Part shown: piece after piece, positions 34,124 to 41,933 of the stretch
How the letters are laid out: every line of letters starts with the position of its first letter
Numbering within the stretch: the stretch's first letter is position 1
Source of the DNA: DATFDN01 sp035685165
GTDB lineage: Bacteria > Pseudomonadota > Alphaproteobacteria > Acetobacterales > Acetobacteraceae
Direction: 5' to 3'
Length of the DNA: 64,000 nt
Assembly (NCBI GenBank): GCA_035685165.1
Contig: DASRBI010000017.1
Coordinates: forward strand, 124,001 to 188,000
Position numbers and translations under genes: made by a program
The notes under the pieces: generated by a model
The model's database searches: none
What the model saw: only the letters and a program-made list of their open reading frames with translations
What the model was told of the DNA's origin: nothing

Positions 34124-35553
34124 CCCGCGCGCAGCACCGCGAGCAGGCCGGGGACGGGAACGCCGAAATCCTGGCGCTGCTCCTCGGGGGTGAGTTCGAG
34201 CACGGCGAAGCCGGCGCGGGCGGCGGCGGCGCGGATGTAAGCGGGGCTGTGATGGTAGCGGCCCTGGCGGCCGAGGCCCCAGCCCGATCGCGGCGCCTCG
34301 CCCGGAGGCCCGGTTTCGGCGCTGAAGACGCAAAGCCCGCCGGGCGCGAGGCGGGCGCGCATGGCGGCGAGCAGCGGATCGAGATCGCCCAGATAACAGA
34401 ACATGTCTGCGGCGAGGATCGCCGCGTAGGTGGCTTGATCCGCTTCGAGATGCGCCAGCGCATCGGCCTGATGCAGGCTGGCATACAGCCGCTTTGCCGC
34501 CGCCTGCTCCAGCATCCGGGCCGACAGATCGACCCCGTGCAGCGGGCGCACGGGCAAATCGAGCAGCGCCACCGCGACAAGGCCGGTGCCGCAGCCGAGA
34601 TCCAGCACCGGACCGAGCGGCTCGCCGCGGGCGAGCGGCGAATGGCGCAATAGCGCGGCGCGGATCAGGCCCGGCACGCGATAGCCGAGGCCGAGCAAGT
34701 GGGTATCGAAGATCGGCGCGTAGCCGTCGAACACGGCGCGCACATAGTCGGCCGGCGCCGCGCCCTGTTCCGGGATGGCGCCCGAGACGGCGACCAGGTG
34801 GCGCACATAAGGGTCGTCCGGCCCGAGCTCGCGCGCCTCCGCATAGCGGGAGGCGGCCTCCTGATGCCGGCCGAGCTTGGAGAGCGCATGGCCGGCCATG
34901 CCGGCGATCAGCGCGTCGGCGATGCCGAGCGCGGTTGCCGCCTCGGCGAGCGCCACGGCTTCGGCGTACTCGCCGTTCTGCAACGCGATGAGCATGGAAG
35001 TGCGGCGGCAGGCGATGTCGCCGGGGGCGCGTTCGAGCCCCTCGCGCAGCGTCGCGCGCGCCGCCGCCGGATCGCCGCCGGCGGTTTGCGCCGTGGAGAG
35101 GGCGAGGCGGAACAGCGTGTTGTCGGGCTGTGCCGCGAGCGATTCGGCAAGGCAGGCGCAGGCATCGGACGCGCGCCCAAGATCAAGGAGCGCGGTGCCG
35201 AGCAAGGCCTTGGCGTGCGCGTGACCTGGCGCGAGCAGCACCGCCTGCGCGGCATCCCCGGCGGCGGCGGCGGCATCGCCTTCCAGGCGCGAAAGCCCGG
35301 CGCGCTGCACGTACAGCCCGGGATGCTCGGGCCAGGCGGCGATGCCGGCATCGAGCTCGGCGCGCGCGGCGTCGAGCTCGCCTTCTTGGATCGCCAGCAC
35401 GGCGGACAGTTCGGCAATGCGCGCCGAGGGCGCGGCGAGCCGGCGGATCGCGTTCATGAGCGGGCGCGCGGCGGCGAGCCGGCCCGAAGCGATGAACTGG
35501 GCGGCACGGTCGCACAGGCGGTCGATGTCGTCCTGGCCGACGGTTGCGAGCAT
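34120..35553 (-). CDS. TPR-repeat protein fused to a SAM methyltransferase domain
   Basis: A 477-aa protein with tetratricopeptide-like repeats over about 1-270 (for example AQAVLLAPGHAHAKALLGTA, ALSKLGRHQEAASRYAEARE). A methyltransferase domain covers about 285-477, with motif I LDLGCGTGLVAVALLDLP, followed by HGVDLSARMLEQA and the motif-III region GGLCVFSAETG. TPR arrays often recruit a protein substrate, so it may methylate flagellin or its glycan. It lies 38 bases after flaF and is coupled (ATGA) to the TPR-GT41 gene. Confidence 0.88.
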   Translation of the reverse strand: MLATVGQDDIDRLCDRAAQFIASGRLAAARPLMNAIRRLAAPSARIAELSAVLAIQEGELDAARAELDAGIAAWPEHPGLYVQRAGLSRLEGDAAAAAGDAAQAVLLAPGHAHAKALLGTALLDLGRASDACACLAESLAAQPDNTLFRLALSTAQTAGGDPAAARATLREGLERAPGDIACRRTSMLIALQNGEYAEAVALAEAATALGIADALIAGMAGHALSKLGRHQEAASRYAEARELGPDDPYVRHLVAVSGAIPEQGAAPADYVRAVFDGYAPIFDTHLLGLGYRVPGLIRAALLRHSPLARGEPLGPVLDLGCGTGLVAVALLDLPVRPLHGVDLSARMLEQAAAKRLYASLHQADALAHLEADQATYAAILAADMFCYLGDLDPLLAAMRARLAPGGLCVFSAETGPPGEAPRSGWGLGRQGRYHHSPAYIRAAAARAGFAVLELTPEEQRQDFGVPVPGLLAVLRAG

Positions 35554-35591
35554 GGGCGGCTCCTTTTGAGCCCGCTGGGGAAAAGCAGCGG

Positions 35592-35939
35592 TCAGCGTTG
35601 GCCGGCGAGGCCGGCGGCGATGTGTTCGTTGATGCCGATCAGGAAGGCGAAATCCGGCGCCGGTCCCTGCATTTCGCGCTGCACGGCCGCGCCGACCGAG
35701 ACGATGGCGGCGCGCAGCTCGGCGGGCAGCGCGTTGGACGGATCGCGCATCAGATCGACCACCGTTGACCAGAGCCGGCGATTGTCGGCGAGCGCGCGGG
35801 CGCGCTGCACCGGATCACCGTGCTGGGCGGCTTTCAGAGCGCCGGTTGCGTAGCGGAACACGTCGGCTTCCTGCGCGCGCAGGTCGCGATGCGTCGCGGC
35901 GGCTTCATAGGCGGCGGCGGCCTGCCGGGTGGTGGTCAT
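35592..35939 (-). CDS. flaF: flagellar biosynthesis regulator FlaF
   Basis: A 115-aa FlaF. Key stretches are AAAAYEAAATHRDLRAQEAD, ALADNRRLWSTVVDLMRDP and NALPAELRAAIVSVGAAVQR, all typical of the family. In Caulobacter FlaF is required for flagellin secretion and counteracts FlbT. The start overlaps flbT as ATGA, so both are made together. Its presence supports an alphaproteobacterial origin. Confidence 0.95.
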   Translation of the reverse strand: MTTTRQAAAAYEAAATHRDLRAQEADVFRYATGALKAAQHGDPVQRARALADNRRLWSTVVDLMRDPSNALPAELRAAIVSVGAAVQREMQGPAPDFAFLIGINEHIAAGLAGQR

Positions 35940-36382
35940 GCGGGCACCGGGCTTTGCATCGAAACGGGTCGGGCGGGCGGCGGCGCGGCGGCGCGGCCGA
36001 GGGCGATATCCTCGTGCTCAATGATGCGGCGAACGAGGCGCAGCGCCTGGTAGCAATCGTCGGCTTCGGCGGCACGCAACGCGCGGTCCAGCATGTCGCG
36101 CGCGGCGGGCGAGGTGGTCGCCTCCTTGAACTCCGCGATCAGCGCGCGCCCGGTCGCGAGCCCGCGCGGACGCTCCTCCTCGCTGCCGATGTAGGCTGAT
36201 TGCAGGGCGAAATAGATGCGCCGCGCCGGGCTGTCGGCCTGATCGGGGCGCATGATCTGCTTGCCGAACAGGAAGCGGGCCTTGGCCGTGAGTTCCAGCC
36301 GCGTCTTCGTGCGGAAACGGATCGGCGCGCCGTTGACGATCATCACCTCGCCCTGACGCAATTCGAGAACCAATGTGGACAT
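35936..36382 (-). CDS. flbT: flagellin mRNA regulator FlbT
   Basis: A 148-aa FlbT, a post-transcriptional regulator that binds the 5' leader of flagellin mRNA and promotes its decay in Caulobacter. The signature blocks are LVLELRQGEVMIVNGAPIRF, LELTAKARFLFGKQIMRPDQ and ARRIYFALQSAYIGSEEE. The ATG at 36382 was preferred to 36397, since the family starts just before the LVLEL strand. It follows flagellin on the same strand after a strong hairpin. Confidence 0.95.
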   Translation of the reverse strand: MSTLVLELRQGEVMIVNGAPIRFRTKTRLELTAKARFLFGKQIMRPDQADSPARRIYFALQSAYIGSEEERPRGLATGRALIAEFKEATTSPAARDMLDRALRAAEADDCYQALRLVRRIIEHEDIALGRAAAPPPARPVSMQSPVPA

Positions 36383-36423
36383 GCGGCTTTCCTGCACCTC
36401 TCACGCCCTTTGCGCCGGCGGGC

Positions 36424-36447
36424 CGGGGCGGGCTCGCGCCCGCCCCG
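36424..36447 (-). terminator. strong hairpin between flagellin and flbT
   Basis: CGGGGCGGGC, four-base loop, GCCCGCCCCG gives a perfect 10-bp GC-only stem, seven bases after the flagellin stop. There is no T-run, so it may stabilise the abundant flagellin mRNA or reduce read-through into flbT-flaF. Confidence 0.6.
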
Positions 36448-36453
36448 CTTCCC

Positions 36454-37296
36454 TTACTTGAACAGGCTGAGCAGCGTGGCCGGGGCCTGGTTGGCCATGC
36501 TGAGCGACTGTGTACCGAGCTGCTGACGGATCTGCAGCGCCTGCAACTGCGCCGATTCCTGCGCCAGATTGGCGTCCACCAGCGCGCCGAGCCCGGTGTT
36601 GAGGGCATCGATCTTGTCGCTGTTGTAGCTGATCTGGTTGGTCAGGTAATTATTTACCGAGCCGTAGTAGTTGAGCTTGTTGGCGATGTTGTTGAGCGCG
36701 TTGGCGAAAGTGCCGTTGAGGAACGATTGGAACGCGGTCGATGTGGTGTCGGCGGTGTTGATCGACGAGTAAAGCGTGTTGCCGCCATAGGTGGCGATGC
36801 CGTAGGTGGTGCCGAGCTCGTCCTGCACCACGGTGGTGGCGCCGAACGTGACGCCGGCGACCGCGCCGCCCACGTTGGCGATCAGCGACTTGCCGTTATA
36901 GGCGCTGCCGTTGAAGTAGGTCTTCACCTGCTGCAGCATCTGCTGGTACTGGGCGAGATACTGGGTGCGCTGGTTGCCCTGCGTGTTCCCGTCCGCCAGC
37001 TTGACCAGGAGCGCGTTCATCGAATTGAGCTCGTTCGAGACGTCGTTCAGGCTGCTCAGCGTGACGCTGACCAGGCCCTGCACGTTGCCGAGCTGCTGGT
37101 TGGCGCTGGTTAGCGCGCCCACCGAGGAGCGCACGCGCTGCGCCACCGCATAGGCGGCGCCGTCGTCGGTGGCGTCCGCCACGCGGTAGCCGGTGGAGAT
37201 CTGCTTCTGCACCGCCTGCAGTTGCGTCTCCGTCATGTTCAGCGATTGCAGCGCGATCATCGCGCCGACATTGGTGTTCACGGAACCAAGCGACAT
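36454..37296 (-). CDS. flagellin
   Basis: A 280-aa short flagellin. The N-terminal D0/D1 half begins SLGSVNTNVGAMIALQSLNM with QKQISTGYRVADATDDGAAY, and the C-terminal D0 half ends LGTQSLSMANQAPATLLSLF. The middle is short and rich in Ser, Thr, Asn and Tyr, which offers potential glycosylation sites. The ATG at 37296 has AGAGGT ten bases upstream; longer reading to 37566 is noise in the leader. The 260-base leader region would be the FlbT target. Only one flagellin gene is in the window. Confidence 0.97.
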   Translation of the reverse strand: MSLGSVNTNVGAMIALQSLNMTETQLQAVQKQISTGYRVADATDDGAAYAVAQRVRSSVGALTSANQQLGNVQGLVSVTLSSLNDVSNELNSMNALLVKLADGNTQGNQRTQYLAQYQQMLQQVKTYFNGSAYNGKSLIANVGGAVAGVTFGATTVVQDELGTTYGIATYGGNTLYSSINTADTTSTAFQSFLNGTFANALNNIANKLNYYGSVNNYLTNQISYNSDKIDALNTGLGALVDANLAQESAQLQALQIRQQLGTQSLSMANQAPATLLSLFK

Positions 37297-37446
37297 GGTT
37301 TTTACCTCTTTGCCCACAGTGAAGGTTTCCCCGCCTTTTGCGGGCGCGGGCCGAGGATGCGGCAAGCAGGTTAATAGTCGGTGAAAGCGGCGGGGGTTCG
37401 CGGAATTTTTCGATGCATAGTAATGGATACGGCCTTTGAGTTTTGG

Positions 37447-37483
37447 ACCCCTCCCCTGACCCCGCCCGCGAGGGGAAGGTGGA
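37447..37483. repeat. dispersed repeat family A, copy 2
   Basis: CCCCTCCCCTGACCCCGCCC followed by GCGAGGGGAAGG lies between flgL and the flagellin start. It is a diverged copy of the family-A hairpin, here placed upstream of flagellin. I saw no convincing sigma-28 or sigma-54 promoter in the rest of this 260-base gap. Confidence 0.6.
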
Positions 37484-37558
37484 CGCTTTAGGTCAGGCAA
37501 GCGCGCCTTCGGCCCGCTGCGCGGGACCCAATGAGGGCGTTCGGTGCGGAGGGGATTT

Positions 37559-38647
37559 TTAGGCAACCGGCAGCAGCTTCGCGAGCGTGAGCCCGCTCAG
37601 GCCGCCGATGAGCTGATAGGACGCTTGCAGCTGGGTTTGCACCAGCGTGATCTGCGACATCACCTGCGCCACATCGACATCCTCGACATTGCTGATCTGC
37701 GATTTGAGCGCCGTTTGCGTATCCGACATCGTCGTCTGCTGCTGGCTGAGCGCGGTCTGACGGTTGCCGAGGATGCCCGCCTCGTCGGCCATGGCGCCGA
37801 TCGCGCCTTGCAGGCTGGTCGCCGTGTCCTGCACGAGACTGGAAAAGCCCGGCAAATTCGCCTGCGCGCTGGACAGCGCGCCGATGGTGGCGAGCGCGCG
37901 CATCAGGTCGCGCATGTACGAGCCGGTGGTGGAGGCGCCGGTGGAGACCGCCGCACTGTTGGCGCTGGCGAGCAGACCGACGGGCTGCATCGTATTCGGC
38001 CCGGTCTGCACGACGGGGGCCTGCGCGAGCAGGGTCGCCGCCGGCTGCGACATATAGGAAGAGAAGGGCGAGGTGCCGGCGGCGTTGGAGGCGGCGATCG
38101 CGAGCGTCGCGGCCGCGGTGGCGGGGCCGCCGGCGGCGCCAAGATTGCCGACGGCGGCGGCGATCTGCGTATAGAAGCCCGAGGCAAGTATGTTGTCGGG
38201 CTGTGGCAGCGGCGGATTGGCCGAATCGGCGCCGCCGAACACGTACACCCCGCCCACTTGCGTATCGAGCAGCGACGCCACCTGCTTGAGCGCGTCCTGC
38301 GCGCTGCCGGCGAGCGAGTCGATCTCCGCGGCGTTGAGATTGTTCAGGTTTTGCACCTGGGAGTAAAAATTCGAGGCGATCTGCTGGAGCGCCGTCATCG
38401 CCGTCTGCGTCGCCTGCTGCACGGCGCTCGCCGAGGCGATGTTGTTCTGCCAGGTGGTGAGGTCGGCGACCTGCGGGGCGAGCGACAGCGGCACGGACGC
38501 CGCCGCGCCGAGCCCGTCATAGGTGGGGGCCACCAGGCCGTCGCTCACCTGCGTGGTCAGCTTGTTGAGCTCGGCGCGGGTCTGTTGGCTGTCGGCGATC
38601 AGCGCCGACAGGAGCCCGTAGGAGCCGGTATCGACGGCGCCGGACAT
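37559..38647 (-). CDS. flgL: flagellar hook-filament junction protein FlgL
   Basis: A 362-aa flagellin-like protein. The N-terminus (LSALIADSQQTRAELNKLTT, QVSDGLVAPTYDGLGAAA) and the C-terminal helix (QTALSQQQTTMSDTQTALKS, QISNVEDVDVAQVMSQITL) match FlgL/HAP3. The middle DTQVGGVYVFGGADSANPPL is also a family block. It joins hook to filament as the distal junction ring. Its start overlaps the flgK stop by one base, and flagellin follows downstream on the same strand. Confidence 0.92.
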   Translation of the reverse strand: MSGAVDTGSYGLLSALIADSQQTRAELNKLTTQVSDGLVAPTYDGLGAAASVPLSLAPQVADLTTWQNNIASASAVQQATQTAMTALQQIASNFYSQVQNLNNLNAAEIDSLAGSAQDALKQVASLLDTQVGGVYVFGGADSANPPLPQPDNILASGFYTQIAAAVGNLGAAGGPATAAATLAIAASNAAGTSPFSSYMSQPAATLLAQAPVVQTGPNTMQPVGLLASANSAAVSTGASTTGSYMRDLMRALATIGALSSAQANLPGFSSLVQDTATSLQGAIGAMADEAGILGNRQTALSQQQTTMSDTQTALKSQISNVEDVDVAQVMSQITLVQTQLQASYQLIGGLSGLTLAKLLPVA

Positions 38648-40125
38648 TATGGCTGCACGACCATGTTGAGCACGTCGCCATACATCGCCTGCAGGGCGCC
38701 GATGATCTTGGCATTTGCGGCGTAGGCGTTTTGCAGGGCGATCATGCTGGACATCTCGGTATCCATGTTGACGCCGGTTGCCGAGGCGAGCTTGGATTGC
38801 AGGCCGCTTTGCAGCGCCTGCGCGCTGCTGAGCTGGGACGCGGCGGCGGCGCTGTCGGCCGCCTCGCCGCCCAAGATCGCGGTGGCGAAATCGGCGAGCG
38901 TCGCAGGTTGGGCGAAGGATGCATTGAGCGTGCCGGCGGGGCCGAGGCCGGCGACGTGGCCGCCGTCGACCGGGGCGTCGCCGAGCACGCTTTGCAGGAC
39001 ATTGGTAATGACGCTGTTGAAGCCGGCGAGCCCGGAGGCGTTCTGCGAGGGAAACCCGTCACGCACCGCATTCGGGTTCGCGGCGATCTGCGGGTTCACC
39101 TCGATCGCGGCGGCATATCCGACATAACCCGATTGCACCGGCATGCCGCCGCCGGCGGGCACCGCGCCGGCGGCGTTGGTGAACAGCGGCAGCCCTTGCG
39201 CGGCGAAGCCGGCGGAGAGGTTCTGCGCGAATTCGTCGAGCTCGGCCTGGTAGGTGGGCAGCGCCGTGTCGCGCAGCGCGACGTTGGCGGCGAGCTTCCC
39301 GCCCGTCAGCGCGGCGGTGACGTCGGTGCCGTTCAGCATGATGCCGGGCAGTCCGCCGCCGGGATAATAGGCGCCGGGGCCGGCGGCGGCGCTGGCGATT
39401 GAGAGCGGCGCGGCGGCGCCATGGATCGGGAGCTGCACGCCGCCCTCGGTCGTCAGCACCACGTCGCCGTTCGCCTGCGGCAGCACCGTCACGGCGAGAT
39501 ATTGCGAGAGGTCGGAGATGGCGGCGTCGCGCTGGTTCTCGAGGTCCGCGGTACTCTGGCCCTGCGACTTTGCCTGCATGATCTGATCGGAAAGATTGCC
39601 GATCGTCGTCAGATCCTGGTTGACGGCGGCGACGCCGGAGACGAGCGCGTCCTGCGCCGCCTGCCGCTGCTCTGTCACCGACGCCGAGAGCGCGTTGAGC
39701 GAGGTGGCAAGGTTCCCGGCCGCTTGCAGCACCGCGTGCTGCTGCGGCTGGCTGGAGGGGTCGTCGAGCAGGGTGGAGAAACTGTCCTGCAAGGCGCCGA
39801 GCATGGAGGCGAGATCGCCGCCCTGGCCCGGCGTGCCTTGCGTGGCGGCGATCGCGGCGAGCGCGTTGGCGGTGGTTTGCAGGCCGGCGGCGATGCCGTT
39901 CTGCTGCAAGAGGCTCGCTTGCAGCGCCGTGTCGGTGGCGCGCTGCGCGGGCTGGGCGATCACGCCCATGCCTTGGCCGCCCGCCGTGACGGCTTGGTCC
40001 GCGGAGGTCTCGGCGGCGTAGCCCGGCGTGGAGGCGTTGGCGACGTTGTGGGAAACGAGCGCGAACTGGGCGTTGATCGCCGTGAGGCCGCTGTCGGCGA
40101 TGGAGAGGGCGGAGGCAAGGGTCAT
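38647..40125 (-). CDS. flgK: flagellar hook-associated protein FlgK
   Basis: A 492-aa FlgK/HAP1. The rod/hook-type N-terminus reads SIADSGLTAINAQFALVSHN, then VANASTPGYAAETSADQ. The C-terminal motif VNMDTEMSSMIALQNAYAAN ends the protein, as in all axial proteins. It forms the proximal hook-filament junction. It is the first gene of a flgK-flgL pair; a 110-bp family-B palindrome sits immediately upstream. Confidence 0.94.
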   Translation of the reverse strand: MTLASALSIADSGLTAINAQFALVSHNVANASTPGYAAETSADQAVTAGGQGMGVIAQPAQRATDTALQASLLQQNGIAAGLQTTANALAAIAATQGTPGQGGDLASMLGALQDSFSTLLDDPSSQPQQHAVLQAAGNLATSLNALSASVTEQRQAAQDALVSGVAAVNQDLTTIGNLSDQIMQAKSQGQSTADLENQRDAAISDLSQYLAVTVLPQANGDVVLTTEGGVQLPIHGAAAPLSIASAAAGPGAYYPGGGLPGIMLNGTDVTAALTGGKLAANVALRDTALPTYQAELDEFAQNLSAGFAAQGLPLFTNAAGAVPAGGGMPVQSGYVGYAAAIEVNPQIAANPNAVRDGFPSQNASGLAGFNSVITNVLQSVLGDAPVDGGHVAGLGPAGTLNASFAQPATLADFATAILGGEAADSAAAASQLSSAQALQSGLQSKLASATGVNMDTEMSSMIALQNAYAANAKIIGALQAMYGDVLNMVVQP

Positions 40126-40145
40126 GTGCTGCCGTGCCCAACGCG

Positions 40146-40256
40146 CGTCCTTGCGAGCGCCGCATCAGCGGCGCGAAACAACCCAAGGGTGTAGCACAGT
40201 GCCGCGGCCCTGGATTGCTTCGTCCGCACGCTGCGCGGGCGTCCTCGCAATGACGG
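40146..40256. repeat. family-B palindromic element (about 110 bp)
   Basis: One end reads CGTCCTTGCGAGCG and the other CCTCGCAATGACG, whose reverse complement is CGTCATTGCGAGG. The inside contains CCTGGATTGCTTCGTC. The layout is that of a dispersed alphaproteobacterial intergenic palindrome. It separates flgK from flgE. Confidence 0.75.
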
Positions 40257-40283
40257 TGAAAAGGCGTGCACCCGCTACCCGCC

Positions 40284-41582
40284 TTACGTCTTCATGTTTA
40301 TAGTGACTTGCAGCATGTTGTCGGCGCTGGTGATCAGCTTGGCGTTGGCGCTGTAGGCCTCCTGCGCGACGATCAGCTTGCTGAACTCGCTTGCGATATC
40401 GACGTTCGAGCCCTCCACCGAGGAGGTGACGAGCGAGCCGGCGCCGTTGGTGTTCTGCGTCTGCGCGATGGCGGGACCGGATTCGTTGGTGGCGGTGAAC
40501 TGCTGCGCATTCTGCCGCTGCAGCGCATCGGCGTTGGCGAAGGTGATGACCGGTACCTGCGCGACCACCTGCGACTGGCCGTTGTTGTAATTGGCCACCA
40601 CGTCGCCGGTGTTGCTCATCGTCAGGCCGGTGAAGCTGCCGGGCGGCACGCCGTCCTGGCTCAGGGTGCGGAGGCTGTAGGAGCTCGATGCGTACTGCGT
40701 CACCCCCGTCGCCTCGCCGTAATTGCCGAGATCGAGCGTGATCGGCTGCGCGCCCTGGCCGAAATTGGCGCTGAAGCTTAGGGTGGCAGAGGCGCCGGCC
40801 GCGAACGCGCTGGCCGCGGCGCCGGGCGTTGCGGTGCTCATGTCGCCGATCGTGCCGGCGGCGACGCCGTTGGTGCCGAAATCGACTGTGGCGGTGGCCG
40901 TGGGGTTGGGGCTGGCGTCCTGGTAGATGTTCAGCGTCCAGGAATTGGCCGCCGCGTTGGGGGTCCAGCTCAAGGTCAGCGTGTGCTGGTTGCCGAGCGC
41001 GTCGTAGACATCGACCTGCGAGGAGAAGGGGCCGGCGCCGCCGCTGGTGGGCAGGTTGGCCGACAGCGTGACGTTCGCCGTCGGCACCGGGTTGAACTGG
41101 GTTTCGTTGATCTGGATCGGGCCGAGAGCCGATTGGTTGACCGCGCCGGTCTGCGGGTTGACGGACCAGCCTTGCAGATAGGCGCCGCCGCTGTTCACGA
41201 GATAGCCGTTCTTGTCGAGCGTGAAGTCGCCGAGCCGCGTGTAATAGGTCTGGGGATTGAAGACCGGCGCGCCGCTGCCGCTTTGCACGCCGCTTGGCAC
41301 CGAGACGGCGAAGAAGCCCTGACCGGAGATCGCGAGCGCGAGCGGATCGGAGCTTTGCGAGATCGTGCCCTGCACCGTGTTCGTGTAGTCGGGGCGCGTG
41401 ACCACGGCGCCCGGCTCGTTCTCGGTCGGCGTGCTGGTGGTGAGGTAGTCGATGAAGCTCGTATCGACCGCCTTGTAGCCGTCGGACTGGCTGTTGGCGA
41501 CGTTGTCGCTGATGTTGGCGAAGGCGGCGGATTGCGCGGTCAGGCCGCTGACCGAGGTGTTGAGGGCGCTGAACAAGGACAT
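40284..41582 (-). CDS. flgE: flagellar hook protein FlgE
   Basis: A 432-aa hook protein. The N-terminus is SLFSALNTSVSGLTAQSAAF, then ISDNVANSQSDGYKAVD; the flagellar basal-body-rod block ISGQGFFAVSVPSG follows. The C-terminus has GSNVDIASEFSKLIVAQEAY, then ANAKLITSADNMLQ. Ser/Thr/Asn-rich domains form the middle. The ATG at 41582 lies about 40 bases after a strong sigma-54-type promoter (41620-41634). It is divergent from fliK, the ruler that sets hook length. Confidence 0.95.
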   Translation of the reverse strand: MSLFSALNTSVSGLTAQSAAFANISDNVANSQSDGYKAVDTSFIDYLTTSTPTENEPGAVVTRPDYTNTVQGTISQSSDPLALAISGQGFFAVSVPSGVQSGSGAPVFNPQTYYTRLGDFTLDKNGYLVNSGGAYLQGWSVNPQTGAVNQSALGPIQINETQFNPVPTANVTLSANLPTSGGAGPFSSQVDVYDALGNQHTLTLSWTPNAAANSWTLNIYQDASPNPTATATVDFGTNGVAAGTIGDMSTATPGAAASAFAAGASATLSFSANFGQGAQPITLDLGNYGEATGVTQYASSSYSLRTLSQDGVPPGSFTGLTMSNTGDVVANYNNGQSQVVAQVPVITFANADALQRQNAQQFTATNESGPAIAQTQNTNGAGSLVTSSVEGSNVDIASEFSKLIVAQEAYSANAKLITSADNMLQVTINMKT

Positions 41583-41619
41583 CGGCGGCTCCATGCGCGA
41601 AGCGTTCGGCAGCCCCGGC

Positions 41620-41634
41620 GCAGAAAGCGTGCCA
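41620..41634 (-). promoter_or_regulatory. sigma-54-type promoter for flgE
   Basis: On the minus strand the sequence is TGGCACG, CTTT, CTGC. It matches the consensus TGGCACG-N4-TTGC with one mismatch, and the invariant GG and GC are ten bases apart. Transcription would start about 27 bases before the flgE ATG. Confidence 0.72.
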
Positions 41635-41727
41635 GCGCGGATGCGCGGTTTTCGGGGATTTCTGCGGCGGCGGGGGGAAGCGGTTGCCGGGCAAGAGTTG
41701 CCGGGTGGCGTGGTTCCATCTCCTCCG

Positions 41728-41836
41728 CCATTCCGGCGAAAGCGGGAACCCATGCCGCGAAGGCGAAAAAAATACGCCCTCTGACGCGGGGCCGTGCGGT
41801 CTGGTTCAGGCGTTCCCGCCTGCGCCGGCATGACGA
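41728..41836. repeat. family-D palindromic repeat between flgE and fliK
   Basis: One arm reads CATTCCGGCGAAAGCGGGAA, and the other reads GTTCCCGCCTGCGCCGGCAT, its near reverse complement. The element is about 109 bp and separates the two sigma-54-type promoters. Confidence 0.7.
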
Positions 41837-41843
41837 GATGGGC

Positions 41844-41859
41844 TGGCAAGGCGCTTGCA
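41844..41859 (+). promoter_or_regulatory. sigma-54-type promoter for fliK-flgD
   Basis: TGGCAAG, GCGC, TTGCA matches the consensus TGGCACG-N4-TTGCA with one mismatch and exact GG-N10-GC spacing. A start site near 41870 favours the downstream fliK ATG at 41934. Confidence 0.65.
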
Positions 41860-41933
41860 GCCGCGCTGGCATGAACGCGAGCGCCGTTGCCGCGATGGGG
41901 CCGGTGAGGCTTGTGCCGCAGGAGGCGGCGGCG

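Noticed and set aside
37297..37558. Sigma-28 or sigma-54 promoter for flagellin
   Set aside because: No GG-N10-GC match with a plausible context and no convincing TAAA/GCCGATAA pair was found in the 260-base leader, so no promoter is called.
41728..41836. Insertion sequence between flgE and fliK
   Set aside because: Inverted arms are present but no transposase frame and only about 109 bp; better described as a small palindromic repeat.
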